A stretch of DNA of 64,000 bases, taken from NCBI RefSeq assembly GCF_040712315.1, contig NC_134013.1:9831001-9895000 (forward strand). The letters run 5' to 3'. The stretch is from Castanea sativa. Its lineage: Eukaryota > Streptophyta > Magnoliopsida > Fagales > Fagaceae. Made by a program: the position numbers and the translations under genes. Under the pieces are notes generated by a model. That model did not search any database. It was not told the DNA's origin and was given only the letters and a program-made list of their open reading frames with translations. Below are positions 10,969 through 24,189 of this stretch, piece by piece; position 1 is the stretch's first letter, and every line of letters begins with the position of its first letter.

Positions 10969-11112
10969 TAAAACCAATCACATCCCAAATTTCATAAGCT
11001 ATATGCTTTTGTACCTAAACATTTTTTTTCTAAAGCATGGATGTGTATCCCTCAAAATCGTTTGGGTAAGTAAATATGGAGGAAATTTGACCTAATTTTT
11101 GTTAAAATATTC

Positions 11113-12110
11113 GAGCACTCACAATAAAGTTGTTAAAATAACTAAATAGTCATTTTAGCAACCAAAACATAAAAAACACACACAACAACAAAGAAGGTAA
11201 AGCTAAATTTCTTTTGAATGATTGCTACAGTTGGTTGCTATCTCTAGTAGCTCATCGTAGTTGGACGATATAACAACTTTTTTTTTTTTTTTAATTCCCC
11301 ACACACTCACTTCTCACTTCACATGCATATTTTTTTTTCTTTTTTCTTTTCTTTTCTTTCTCCTCTCTCACTTCTCCTCTACTCTCTCCTCTTAGCTCCA
11401 GCCCTAGCCCATGTGAAATCGGATTTTGGACATTGGTGTTGAGGTGAGATCAGTTCGTGGGCATTGGCGTGGAGATAGGATTCATGGGTTTGGGATTGCC
11501 AATTTTGTGATTTGTGAGGTGTCATTGTGCTCGATGGAGTGGCAATGGGTCTCTTCAATATCTTGTAGTTCGATTGGTTCGTGGGTTGTGAGTGACCGTG
11601 CTTCGATGGGTCTAATTGGTTTGTGGGTCGATTTGGTTGATTGGGTCGTGGTTCATGGGTCACAGTGATTGTGCTTCAATGGCTCAATTGTGGGTGGATT
11701 TGTTTGATTTCTATTAAGTTGTGATGTGTTTGTGGTTGTAGTTGAGAAGTGGAATTGGAAAGTTGGCTGAATTGTGGGTTTGTTTGTTTGTTTTTATTCC
11801 CCCTATGGTTGGTGGTTGCGGGTTGAGAAGAGGAAGAGGAAGGTTGTTGATGGCTGATTTTTTTTTTTTTTTTTGTTGTGTTTTGTAGTTGTGACTGTTG
11901 GGGCGACGGGAGAGGTTATGGAGATGGCTGTTGCTATTGTGTTGGTTTTTGTGGTGGATATTTATTATTATTTAAATAAGTTGTTTATATTATTTCAAAT
12001 GAGTTGTAAAAAAGAAAAAAAGTTATTAATATTAAGTATATTGTAGAATGAGTTGTTAAAATAAATAAATTATTTTTTAAGTTACTAAAAAATATATTTT
12101 TCTACATGCT
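11113..12110. mobile_element. Possible degraded MULE-like element
   Basis: The left edge gagcactcaca followed by gttgttaaaataacta partly mirrors the right side (reverse complement of gagttgttaaaataaa at about 12050). The interior switches to a G/T-rich, low-complexity composition, as seen inside other MULEs of the window. Terminal similarity is weak and no target duplication was found. Confidence 0.35.
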
Positions 12111-14480
12111 TTGCCGTCAACCTTCTTCTAGAATATATATTGTTGTGATTATTGTTATTAATTAATGACTGGTTTTCACTGGTGGACACGAGAAAGAAAC
12201 AGCATACTCGTAGCTATTGCTTAACAGGTTTGGAAGTAACATTGGTTATCCATTCTTTACGCCTAAGAAGGCAAATTCATTTCTGGCTATCAGTTTCGAG
12301 GTAGTTCTTCTCAACAAAAAAAAAAAAAACAGTTGTTGCATAAAATTGTCACGCTTGATGTCAAGTCAGCTTTAGGAAATCCATAGGAAATTAAATGGAA
12401 ATACATCTCCACTTTAAGCACGGAATTTGAAGGCCACATAAAGAGAGGAGAGAGAACCTGCAATGATAAATGAGAATTTAAAAAGCAGCGGAAGTTCCCA
12501 TCGAACTTAAAAATATTCCAGTTCATAAAATTTTAAAAAAAAATTATTTCTGTCCCACTTTGCTTGTTCTATTTGAAAAATCAATTTTTTTAAGGGAATA
12601 TCATTTATTATCTTGTTTACCTTATAAGAATGTATAAATTTATAAAACTGTCCTTAAATAAATTTATCAGCTTTTAAAAAAAAGAGTTATTCTTAATGAA
12701 GTAACTAATAAGGTGCCCTAATTAGATTTATTTTTTAAATATTATTAGTTTTCTTTTCAAATAATTTTGAAAATAAAGTAGAGGTATAATAAAAATATTA
12801 GTAAATTAATTAATTTTATTTTTAGAAACAGGACAACATTTTGGAACATCCCAAAATAGAATAAAGGATAAACAAATTGGGACCGAAGGAGTAATAAATA
12901 TCTGAAATTTTTGTTGTTGTTATTATTATGCTGTTAAAAAAATTAATTATTATTTTTTATAACACATTTTAAAAATAATTCATAAATCAATATTATTATG
13001 ACATTTAATCTCTTATTATTATTATTAGAATAAAACTGTGAATTTTAGATCAATTAGTATTATAAAAAGCAATTATCATGCTACATATGTCATATACTTA
13101 AATCCAATTGTCTATAAAAAATAAAAAATAAAAAGATGGAAGAGAGAAACTTAAAATTGCACATCAAATTCTATTCCCACTAACAACCCAACACATATGC
13201 CCACATGAAAAAAAAAAAACTACATTCTCAAAATATATCAAAAATTGAATAGAAAGGGTGAAAAAGAAAAATCAAATTCTATTCCCACTAATCATGCCAC
13301 ACACATACATCTTTTTAAAGCCAGATTTTCAACTATTTATAATAGAAAAAAATGTGCAAAACAAATTTAAAAGTTAAAATAAAAAACTTCAAATTTCATA
13401 TAAATAAGTCATATGATTTTTGTTTAAACTATATCTTATACTCGGTTAAGACTTGTTAATATTATCCTTTTTATTAGTGGAAAAAGAGAGGCATATATAA
13501 AGAGGCTATATATATAATATTATTTAGTATCTGATTTTTTATACTTCAAAAAATAAGCCTATCACCTAATTGAAAATGATGTGAGAATGACATATTTAGG
13601 AAATATAGATAAATTGAGAATTTTAAAACTGTTAATCAAATTCTAATCTCACTAACACCACCACAAACACTCCGACTTAATAAAGTCACTTTTCAACTTG
13701 AAAGATTGGATAAAATAGGTTAAAACATAAAGGGAAAATGAAAATCAAATTTTAAAATTTAGTACACACATTGTATATAAACTATACATACTTGAGATTA
13801 TGACTTTAAAATATTATATATTTTTATTTAAAAAAAGAATAAAGAATGGGAAAAGATTAGTTTTTATTATAAGAATTGGGGTGGTGAATTTATACAAGGC
13901 GACAATGATGAATGAGTAGACCTGTTTTTTTAGAGATAGAGTTTCAGCCTATAACGTATGAATGAACAAACCAAGTAGTATTAGGAATATAACATTGTCA
14001 CAATGGTTCACATTAGCTATTGTCATTTAAGTAATATCACTTTTATTCTTAATAAAACTTTTATAATGCTTTAATCAAGATATTAATCACGGTGTAGTAT
14101 AGCAATAAATTATAATAAGTAGCAATAAAAATTGGTGGTTACAAGCAATTTCCTTGCAACAAAAAGATTCTCCACAATGACATGTGTGCATGGTTTTTAT
14201 AATCTCTGTGCATACACGAACATTCTAAACCTAGCTATGATATTATAATTATCCAGTCTACGGGTTTAGGTCTGCATCATGTAACAACATTGCGGTTCAA
14301 TAGACAGAACACAACGAACAAATATTTCTTGTTCTTTTCTTTTTCTTGTCTAGTTGAACAGAATTTAAATATGTAAGAGTATTATTCACATTCTAGTATT
14401 AGTAATGTTAATTACATATTTTATTTGTCAATTTCAGTTAGCTCAATGTATGAAATTTATTCTCATCAAATAATGTATTT
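12111..14480. other. Intergenic AT-rich sequence, no gene seen
   Basis: About 2.4 kb without a credible reading frame. Several short phrases recur (for example atcaaattctattcccacta at 13164 and 13271), which suggests local duplication or nested decayed repeats. No tRNA or transposon end could be defined. Confidence 0.5.
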
Positions 14481-14485
14481 AAGGT

Positions 14486-15179
14486 TGTAAGCGCACAATT
14501 GCACCTGGACCCAAAGACAATCACGGGCTCAGGCCCAATGAGCCTTAAACAATAAAATTTGTAGAGTGTGGGCTTGAAACCTAGGTTAGAAGTGCTGGGA
14601 GCTTGATAACAGGCTTTTATAAGCAAACACAAGTAAATAACGAACGATAATGACAAATGGATCTCCTCGGACTCGAGCCGAGGACTACTTCTTTATTATT
14701 TCTCTTTCTTCCTTCAAGATTACAAGTTCTTAATTTCTTTTTTAGTTTTCCGATCCCCATTTTCTTTGGCCTTTACCCCCCTTTTATACTTCCTTCCCTG
14801 ATACTTTTTGAACAGTGACTAGAAGTTTCCACCTCACTGTTCAGGGGTCACCTCCCCATTAATGCGGCCAGGGAGGTAGGTGCAGAGCCTTTAATGCGGA
14901 GGTGGCAGCCTTTATTCTTGATATTTTCTTTAATACTGGTGCATCTAGAAGATTCAGGATGTCCCCTTTTAACTACTGGTCTTTCCAGAGTTGTGCTTTG
15001 ACCTTCATAATGAAACTTTGAATTCTCTAGGGCTTTTCCGAGGAGAAGCTCGTCCTCGGCTGTATCCTCGGACCCTCGGCGTATGGGCCGACTCATAGAG
15101 TTTAATCCTGGAGCAGGTCGGCCCTCCATGTTACAGCCCAAAGGCCCATATGCCCATTTGGACCCTTTTACTCCCCACA
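14486..15179. mobile_element. Solo LTR of an LTR retrotransposon, with 5-bp target duplication
   Basis: A 694-bp segment begins TGTAAGCGCAC and ends CTCCCCACA, the TG...CA ends of a plant LTR. It is flanked by identical 5-bp repeats aaggt (14481-14485 and 15180-15184). It is GC-richer than its surroundings and contains repeated tcctcgg words and a TATA-like cttttatactt at about 14781. There is no internal coding region or second LTR, so it is a solo LTR left by recombination. Orientation is not certain because the termini are palindromic. Confidence 0.85.
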
Positions 15180-15299
15180 AAGGTTTAATCCCTTCCTACA
15201 CTATAAATCAATTAATATCTTGATTGAAAAACAATTATCAAGAGTTGACATCATAAGTTGAAATTCGTTCTAAAAAACTTTTTTTTTTTTTTGGAAAAT

Positions 15300-15672
15300 G
15301 TTAACAGATACCCTAAAGGGATTAGTTTAAGATATATTTTTAGAAACTTTTTATGGGAAAAGAAAAAAACAATCAAAATTTTTGGGTTTAGCTTACTTTC
15401 AGTACTTTTTCAACTAGAGGTCTTATGTTATTTTAAATACACAATAGCAAATGGTAGTGAGCTTTAATTTTCACATTTTAATTAGTTAGTGAGTGATGCA
15501 GAAGTTTCTTATTAAAATAAAAGGAGATTCCAGTTAAAAAAAATACTAGAAGAAAACCAAGCCCAAAATTTTTGACAATTTTTTTTTATTTTATATTTTC
15601 ATGAAAGTAGTGTCAAAACTTTATTTTAATAGTTTATTATTAATTGTATTTAGGATACCCATTATCATAACC
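15300..15672. mobile_element. Degraded MITE of the GTTAAC family
   Basis: The left end gttaacagataccctaaag is almost the same as the reverse complement of the right end of the element at 2974-3123. The right end includes taggatacccattatcataa. The interior phrase catgaaagtagtgtcaaaac recurs at about 54677 and 51300 in related elements. The copy is longer than its relatives and probably interrupted. Confidence 0.5.
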
Positions 15673-17590
15673 TTTTTTTTAAAGTGACTTCTATTATAAT
15701 CGCAATAAAAATATGCTCAATTAATTATTCTTAATTAAATTCATTAACTCTTAATTAGAATTGAAGTCATATAAATAATTTGTAAAGTACAATTTGTTTA
15801 AAAGGTAAAACCTAAATGCAAACCAACTTTCGTTACAAGCTATCGGAAAAAGAAACCTCATGTTTAGTTGTTCGAAAGCATCGTCTGGCATGCACAATCA
15901 ACCAATCCGCACTTTTTTCTTTCTTGCTTTGACTACTTTGTATGTCATAAAACTAATTATTTTAGGATTTTATTAATGTATGTCATAAGTGCACACAATA
16001 GTATACTATTTTTGAATTTTTTTTCCAAGAATTGAAAAAGTTTTGATCATTTTTTCAATTTTCCAAAAAATGTTTCTAAAAATTATTGGCTTTGCACACA
16101 TTTACCAGACCCATTATTTTATTCATAATGTTAAAAAACAAGTCTTGCACTTGCCTGATGCTGACCCCTTACCAGCTTGAGTGGGCTTCACATCAATGTT
16201 GTAAATTACGTTTCAATACCTATTTTAATTTGTCTATTAAAACAAAATATTTTGATACTAATTGGTCTCATTATACTGTTTTGAAATTTACATATTAACG
16301 ATGCATATATTTTTATTTTGTAATGTAAACATATGACTTAATATGTCAACATTAATACATCAAAATGTGATATAATTTAAAAACGATCGGTAATTTAAAG
16401 ATGAAATTAGAATATTAATTAGATATAACCCATTAAACAATTATTATAATTTGACCTAAAATTATGAGTTGATGGATAACCTACGAGGCTTTTTTTTTTT
16501 TTTTTGTTGTTGTTGAGAATCTACGAGAGTTAAGAATATTCAAATTATTTATTGATACCCACCCACCCACCATGGATGAGTGCCTTTATTAACCTTAGGT
16601 AACCTATGAAATCAAAATTAGTTGGGAGAGTGGGAGTTAAAAAAGCCACTAAACTCAAAGCACTAATTAAAAATGTAAGAGTGCATATTTTGGGAAAGTA
16701 GGGTATAACCAGTAGCCAATAACCAAGGAATTAGTGGGTAAATTTAGGTATGACAATGTATGTATAGTTTTTTTTTTTTTTTCTAACATAATTAACGAAT
16801 ATCTATAAAGAGGAGGCAAAGGATGATGAAACATTTGCCATATACCTTTTTTATGTATGGATTTTCGTTGCATGATAGAACAAAAGTTGCAGAGAAATTA
16901 ATAATAATAACAATGAAATTGGTCATGCATGACGAGAGCTAGCACGTGCCAAACCATTAATGAAAAAGCACATGCATCATGGAATGCTGTCGTTTTAACC
17001 ATATATATGTTGTGTATCTAAGTGACTCTGAGTTTAGTGGAAAGTCAGTATAGTTATAAATGGCTTAATGTTGTACGTAAAGGTCGTGGGGATGATATAT
17101 TGATATTTGAAAGAGTGAATTTGGTCAATGGCGTCACTCAAACAAGTTAATACAACAATAAACAAGCAAAGGTGAGAGTGTGACTAATATTATATGGATT
17201 TTAGTATTTTACTAACATGTGTCCTAAAGTTACACGATAGTATACCATTTTTAGAAAAAGTTTTATTGAGAATTGAAAAGGTTTTGACAGCTTTTTCAAT
17301 TCCCGATAATTTAAAAAAAAAAAAAAAGATTTGTTAATGTATACCCTTAGGGCATACATTAAGCAGATTCATAATATATATATTCTGTATGGTCAGTGTG
17401 GGGGGTTCTTGTAACCTACAAAAATATTTTTTTATAATTTATTATTGATTTGTAATTTATTAAAAATATAAATAGTCTATATGAAAATTTTAATATAGTT
17501 TTTAATGATTCAAGGTTAATTATTGATGAATTTAAGCTTTATAGGTTTATAAATAAAAACTATTTTATGTAATTAACTTAAATATATATA
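15673..17590. other. Intergenic DNA with two related hairpin MITEs
   Basis: Related elements lie at about 15968-16110 and 17212-17375. Both contain a hairpin formed by gaattgaaaa(a/g)gtttt and ttttttcaatt, and both share the phrase atagtatac. The second has outer inverted ends ctaacatgtgtcctaaag and (reverse complement) ttaatgtatgccctaaggg. No gene is visible. Confidence 0.55.
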
Positions 17591-17599
17591 TATTTTTTG

Positions 17600-18290
17600 A
17601 GAAACACACACACACATATATATGGGAAGATGGATGAGATAAGGGAATACACTTACACGCTAGTTAGTGTCATGGAGCAAGTGATAAATCTCTTCTCAAT
17701 ATTACACCTTATCCATCTGGGACGACTCAACAACACTGAGTATCTTTTTTTTTATTATTATTATTATTTATTTTTTAAGAAACACATACACACACACATG
17801 TAGGGGAAGAGAGATGAGATAAGGGAATATACTTACACGCCAACACCAAAACTGCATACGGCATTAAGTGTCGCGAAGTAAATGATAAACCCCTTCTCAA
17901 TATCACATCTTATCGATGTGGGACGACTTAACAACACTGCGTATCTTTTTTTTTTTTAAGAAACACACACACATGCACATATATAGGGGAAAGAGGATAA
18001 GATAAGAGAATACACTTACACGCCAACACCAAAACTGCATGCGGCAGTTAGTATCGTGTAGCAAGTGATAAACCCTTCTCAATATCACAGTTTACCGACG
18101 TAGGACGACTCGACAACACTGAGTTTTTTTATTTTTTATTTTATAGAAACATACACACACACACACACACACATATAGGGAAAGTGGGACGAGATAAGGG
18201 AATACACTTACACACCAATATCAAAATTGCAAACGGCAGTTAGTGTCACAGAACAAATGATAAACCCATTACTCAATATCACACTTTACC
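17600..18290. repeat. Tandem array, four units of about 180 bp
   Basis: Four head-to-tail units start near 17600, 17780, 17960 and 18147. Each begins gaaacacacacaca (or gaaacatacacaca in the last), continues with gagataagggaatacactta and cttctcaatatcaca, and ends with cgactcaacaacactgag (or a variant) followed by a T-rich stretch. Unit 1 lacks about 25 bp (ccaacaccaaaactgcat and neighbours) present in units 2-4. The CA run at the head of each unit varies in length. No coding role is apparent; resemblance to an LTR-derived satellite is possible but unproven. Confidence 0.9.
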
Positions 18291-18299
18291 GAGAAGGAG

Positions 18300-21060
18300 A
18301 TAAAAAATTACTCATAGTGTTTATTATATATAAGAGAAAAGAATAAGTTAATTAAGTAACTCATAAATAAGCTCATGTTTGTTTAACAAAAAAAGAAAAA
18401 AACAATCTTTAAACATGTAATATAGTTTAATGATGAACTTGAAATTATATTATATGTATAATTTTGAATTTTGAATACTTAACTTGGCTAAACTAAGCAT
18501 ATTTATAGCCTTAGTTAAAATGTAAGTGCTTAAATGCGCGTTGAACATTCATTTACATGATTACGTGCACGTTAATGTTCACTTTGTAGAATTTTTCGCT
18601 TTTGTGATTAGATCTTTTCAGGTAGTGTTTATATTCCTATATGAAAGTATATTTATGCTTTAAAAAGTACATAATTTAGCTGAGGCAGACCTTGGCTTTA
18701 TTTTTGTTTAATAGCATTAACAATCCTATACAGATCTTTCATAATGCAGAGATGATTCATGTTAAATAAAAAAATAATATATACTTTGGATTTTAATATT
18801 TTTATAGAGTTTGACGTAAATCCTTGAAATGATCCTTTACTATTTATATGATTTTAAAAGATTTTCTGACATCTGCTCAAACTTCAAAGTTAAATCATGG
18901 CCCTGCCTAAGGCAATGGAACCCTCACGGCCTCATAAATCAGATAACCAAAGCACTTCATTTTTATTTAATTAAAGACTTGAAAAATGTTAAAAGATATA
19001 TATATGTATATATATATATATATTTATTTATATATATGCCTTTGAAAAATGCCCCACAAATCACAATGTAAACCGACAAAGACTCTGAGTATGTATGATA
19101 TGAGACAAAATTGACATGCCCACCTAATATATAGAGGGCAATCCAAATAAATTGAGTGCAAAGAAACACAAACATTAAATTCAAATAAAATATTTAATAT
19201 GAAGGCATCATTGAAAGTCGCGCTCCCTTGTCCACAAACATTTCTTATTGTTGGAAATATCACCTCAAATTATATTAGAGGCTTTTTCTTGGAGTGTGTG
19301 GGAAGGGGGGTGGCAAGCATTAGATATTGGAGGCTTTAACTTTATGTTTCTGTGGCTTCGAATTATAAGAATACCCCACCGGAGGCCTTCCTGGTAGAGT
19401 CAGAATGAGACTGGTAAGAAATGCTGTATATTCATAATATTTTTACAATAAATTTTAGGTGACAAAATTTTATTGGTAGGTAAAAAAGTAATATTAGGAA
19501 TAAGTTTATATCAAAATCAATGAAAATTTGTTAAGATTTATTGTGAATGTAATATTACTCAATTCAAAAATTATATGAACGAGGCGATGAGTAATTTCTT
19601 CCAATAGATTGGTTTAAATTGCACATAATACAAATTGTATATTTAAACCTTAGCCTTTAGCCTCTGTTTTAAATTATACTTTAAAATGTATAATTTTAGA
19701 CTCTTTACATTCAAAATTGTTCCAAAAATGTCATTGCATTCGTCCATTGGATGAAAAATGCTGATTGGAAAATAAGATTTATGCCACATCATAGTCTCTA
19801 AGTCTTCAAAATTTATCGATTTAGTAAATTTTATATACTACATCAGCAATGTTCAATCATTATGAACATTTTTTTAAAACCATTTTAAAGTGTAAGGATG
19901 ATTTTGAACTAAATGTAAAAAATTGAGGACCAAATATGTAATTTAGTATATATGTTTTAATTAATATTATACCATTGAATATGTTTTTATTGGCTTTTAA
20001 TATATTAATATTCCATCACTTAAAGTGTGTATGTGTGTGCTTGTTTTGATTAACTTATTTTTACAAAAATAATCGTCTTAAATAAAAAAGTTAGATTTTA
20101 CAAAGTTGTACTTTATCAAAAGTCGCTATGCTTAACCACCCCTGTTCCTCAAATCAAGGGCCCAACTTCTTCTAATTTTGCGTAGCAACACCGTAGCATA
20201 TTCCTTTATGCACGAAAGTAGCGAGCACATGGACATTTCATATGATGCTTGTTTGTCTTTGTCCAGATTGGTAGGCCAGATAGGCAGATACTAATTGATT
20301 GTACTTGTAGAGGTAAAGGCTAGACCACGAATTGGACAGGGGTTGGTCGGAACTCAGTAAATTGTCCAAATGTGCATGCATATATGCATACAAAAGACCT
20401 GGTGTCACACCTGGTGTGTGTAAGACGAAGATACTGCACATACCTGCATGACTTCTCAAGTGCTCTAGGAATCCTAAACCCCATATCAGCCAAGAAGAAT
20501 TGTGTAGATACATTGTTATTAGTTGTTCCGTTTTATTTTCCCATTGACGCTGGATCTAAACCCGTTTTATTTTTCCATTGACGCCAAATCTAAAACAGTA
20601 TTGGAGGGATTGCTATCCATATTCTAAGATTTGTTCTTGGGATCGTCGAGGAAAAAGGAAACGTGGCAGTCACCGTCGGACCATCTGAATCCTACCATTG
20701 AATTGAAAGTTGGACCTACCTAATCCTACACAAAAACACCCTATGAAGCTTTAGTGTTCCTTGAGATTGGCTATGGGCCTCTACTATCCATCTTGGGTTG
20801 AGGGTGAATGCCTCCTTCCAAAGGGCCTGAGTGGCCTGTAAGTGAGACAGCACTTTGAGAGAGAGAGACAACTTAAGGGACATCATTTTCCAGCGTCCAC
20901 TATCCAGCTATTGTAACTCTTGCAATTCCTGCTCTGAGGGCTTAAGTATTCACCGGTTGAGTGTCCTACTGCTATGCAGCACAACATGAAATTACCATAC
21001 CAAAGCTATACAATTAACAATTAGAAAGAGGATCCTAATTCAGTACAAACATAACTCATC
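18300..21060. other. Intergenic region downstream of TIC20
   Basis: No gene recognised over about 2.7 kb. There is a TA-rich microsatellite at about 18995-19037, and a decayed MITE-like stretch at about 19436-19510 (atatttttacaataaatttt) resembling the element at 61005. From 20600 to 20960 the sequence is GC-richer and less repetitive, but no frame matches a known protein. It may include downstream transcribed sequence of TIC20. Confidence 0.45.
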
Positions 21061-21187
21061 CAATAAAGGAAATTTAAGCTAGGCAACTTTTAACAACCAA
21101 AAGTAGTTCTGCTCACAAAGTCTGTATTCTGTCATACAACAAACGCCAACAAAATGGAAAGGTAGACAGATCCCCTCTCTTCTCTCC

Positions 21188-22126
21188 TTAATCATATGGA
21201 ATTTGAATATATGCAGCATCGCAGACAAAAGGGATGTCAGCATACATACCAGCAAGAGCACAACGTATGCTCTCCAAAACTGTGAAAAGATAAGCAAATG
21301 CCACGGCTGTCCAAAAGTGCATCCCCACTTTACCCCAGTAGAAAGCAAGTGGCATCCAGCGGCTCACAGTCCCTATCACCTGCAATGCAATCTCCAACAA
21401 CATACCCATCACCACATGAAATCTGAAGAAGTGAGGCCATTCCTTTCTTCTCACAATTCCAAGATATGCTACAAAAAAGTATGCCATCAAGAACCAGCTT
21501 GGCAACCGCCCAATGGCTCCAAGAAATGGGTACGTTAAGAATTCAAAGTCTTCCAAGAAGGGGTGCAGGTGATATGCTGTCTCAGCATACATCCATGTCT
21601 CATGAAGAGGCATTAAGTAGGGGAGGCATGCCAGTGTCCTCCACCACCATCTTGGCTTCTTGGTCATTGGAGGGAAACGGAAACTGTATGGAACATCCTT
21701 GGATGCCTGAGGAGTCATACGAGATTTGTGTCGCCTTGGTAACAAGGGGATTGTGCGTAGAAGGCTACCCTGATCCCCGCTTAAAAGTTGGGTTGATGCA
21801 GCTGAGAGGTGCAAGAGTGGCTTACCTTCAATTAAGAATAAAAAATTTAGAAGCACAAAATTGAGAAGCTCTAGAGCATTAGATCATCATCTGGATGAGT
21901 AATGATATAGGCTACAAAGAATATAAAACAATGGTGTTCATGTGCCTATAGTCAACCAGGAATTACCCTCTTGATGAGATCCCCGTGAACTTATGCTTGA
22001 GAAGGTGGCTTTGGCAGGCAAACAAGGACTGCATGTGAAAAATGAGCCACTAGCTGTGGTGGTCTTAGACAACCTGGAACTCATAAAATCACGCCCAGAG
22101 GGCATTGTGCACCCGTTTAGTATCAT
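21188..22126 (-). CDS. TIC20: TIC20, chloroplast inner-envelope protein import channel component
   Basis: Two coding exons, 22126-21967 and 21825-21188, join in phase 1 to give 265 residues. TIC20 is a four-helix membrane protein of the inner envelope TIC complex that helps form the protein import channel. Residues 1 to about 95 are a Ser/Thr-rich plastid transit peptide region beginning MILNGCTMPSGR. The mature core starts near ASKDVPYSFRFPPMTKKP and has hydrophobic segments at about 116-133, 146-175, 190-212 and 222-246, ending CDAAYIQIPYD. This core and C-terminus match the TIC20-I/IV branch; the length and transit peptide fit TIC20-I best. The donor GTAATT at 21966 and an acceptor AG at 21827-21826 support the splice. 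The start at 22126 is preferred to an in-frame codon upstream, because a 5' UTR acceptor (CAG) lies at 22139-22137. No defect is seen. Confidence 0.93.
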
Positions 22127-22430
22127 GGTGAAGTACCTGTTCAATAACCAATATCATAAGATGAGATGAGAGTTTGAAAAATAGTCTAAATAGATTATAG
22201 GTGGAATAGAATAGAAGAAACCATTTGCAAGAAGTAATCCTGACTCTAGTAAGCATGCAGCCATTAATAAAATATGCCCTTCAGTGCCAACTATACCGAA
22301 TTTCTAATAATAGACCACAAAGTGTTTAAAGAAGGAAGTATTCCCCTATAAGAAGAACATCACATAAACATTAAGAAGACCAATGAGAAAGGCAATCTAT
22401 CTGATCAAATTATACAGCAAGGTCAACAAG

Positions 22431-22463
22431 CACACCCACACCCACACCCACACCCACACCCAC
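22431..22463. repeat. (CACACC)n hexanucleotide repeat
   Basis: About five and a half perfect units in the TIC20 leader intron. Confidence 0.95.
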
Positions 22464-23082
22464 GGCTTCCCTGATTGCTTTCTGGCCATTTTCTTCCCAG
22501 AGTAAGACTACTAGCAAGCTCTGCACGCCTCAAGGAAACAATAGCCTCAAAAGTCTAACTGCTTTGAGAAAGATCCAAGAAACATGGTTCAACTATAGCA
22601 AAGTGCTTACAATCCACATCATAAACAGATGAAGTCAACATTTTGATAAAAACAAATTTTGCACCAACTACGTACATCATCAGTTTCTAAGCTTTTTTAA
22701 TACTGAAATTGGTTCACAACTACTAACTTCTGGGCCAATGGCTAACACATCAAAAACCATGCGCTTCCAATGATCTATTTACCATCAATGACACCCAGCA
22801 ATACTGATTTAAGTGATACTAAATTGCTGATCAAGAATACCAATCTGCAACAACTTTTTCTTTTGTTAATAAAATTCTGTATTACCTAACCGAATAAAAA
22901 AAAAAAAAAAGGGCAAGAATGGCACATTCATGCTATATATGATGAAGGGAATTGGCCAGACCAGTATAATGACACATCAAGCAAACCACACTGCCCTTTC
23001 TTTTTTCCCTTCTGTTTTCACTTTCATGGCATAGTAACTTCTTAAGCTTGATTGTCAGCATATCTAGGCTATCTAGCTCAAT

Positions 23083-23477
23083 TTTTTTATTTATTTATTT
23101 TTTAAATTTTATTTTTATTGATAAGTAATAGGAATCATATTCATCATGAAGAGAAAGCGAAAACAGCAAATACAAGGTGTTCATGATGATGAACACAAGA
23201 AACAGCAACAAAAAACAACAAAGATATGAAAAGCAAGTTAAGGGGCAATTCTAAGGGAAGTAAGAAACTCCAAAGTAGAAGAACAATTTGAAGAACCCCA
23301 GCACCTAGCCCAATCAAAAAGAGTACTCTGGCATAGAGCTTGTAATTGAACAAGCGATTTCTCTTTAGCCTCAAAAGAGCACCGATTTCTTTCTATCCAA
23401 ACAACCCGCATCAAACAGCCAAGAACCATATTCCATATGTCCGAAGAAAATTTCCCCAAAATAATAATATGCATCCC
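23083..23477 (-). mobile_element. 3' fragment of an L1-type LINE in the TIC20 leader intron
   Basis: On the minus strand, 23474-23238 encodes the C-terminal tail typical of plant LINE ORF2 (WNMVLGCLMRVVWIERNR, then LFDWARCW). It is followed by a 3' UTR and an A-rich end (the T/A-rich plus-strand run at about 23083-23112). The rest of ORF2 is absent, as in a 5'-truncated insertion. A short repeat agctcaatt occurs at about 23076 and 23808 and could be a target duplication, but this may be chance. Confidence 0.75.
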
Positions 23478-24189
23478 AAGTTCTCTCTGTTTTTACCAAT
23501 AATTTAACTTAAAAAAAAAAAAAAAACTCTTTTCATCTTTCCCTCCCTCATTAGTGAAGTGATTATGTGATATACATTCTGGCAACAGAGCAATTTGTCA
23601 TCAGGAAAGCTAACAGTAGCATCAAATAACCCCAAAAGATAAGGTTCCATAGCGATAACTCTTTCTTCCTTTGCCACATTCTCCACCATTTCAACCTATG
23701 CTTAGATTGCATAACAAAAAATGTATTCAAAAATTTCATTTCATGCTGTTCTTATCCAACTTATGTATTAGGTAGGTTCCAACCTCTTAAATCACAACTT
23801 ATACCCAGCTCAATTCTTTTTTGTTAAAAAGTCCCACTTGCTATATAGAAGGTTATAATGAAATGTCAAGAAAAAGATCCAAGATACAGGGTAACATTTC
23901 CAAACACTAAATATAGGCAAATGCCCCAATTTGTTACCGAGGAAGACAACATTAATATCACCAAACTAAACTAGAACCACAAAAAACCATAACTGTACAG
24001 AAATTAAAACAAAAACAAACAAAACCCAGTTTCGTTTTTAATAATAAACGTAACAATTACCTAGAATATGAGCTCCACGAACTCAAGCTCCTTGCAGTTC
24101 TACTCTGAAGTCATTGTTGGTTTCATCGTCTTGGTTCCAGTAAGAGCCCTATCTCTCTGTCCTTCTATACTCTCACTACTTAAATCTGA

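Larger units (their letters stand above)
22137..24060 (-). other. Probable 5' UTR intron of TIC20
   Basis: A donor context CTAG/GTAATT at 24061/24060 and an acceptor CAG at 22139-22137 would define a 1.9-kb intron in the TIC20 leader, with a non-coding first exon from about 24061 to 24190. This is inferred from splice signals and lack of coding frames between. The intron contains a hexanucleotide repeat and a LINE fragment. Confidence 0.55.

Noticed and set aside
11379..11668. Overlapping frames on both strands in a GT-rich stretch
   Set aside because: Both are low-complexity readings of simple sequence inside a probable decayed transposon.
14848..15180. 110-codon minus-strand frame
   Set aside because: It lies entirely within the solo LTR and stops at its edge; LTR sequence explains it.
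17600..18290. CRISPR-like array
   Set aside because: The repeats are contiguous 180-bp units without spacers in a plant genome; it is an ordinary tandem repeat.
21203..21864. Plus-strand frames of 111 and 132 codons
   Set aside because: They are antisense shadows of the TIC20 exon.
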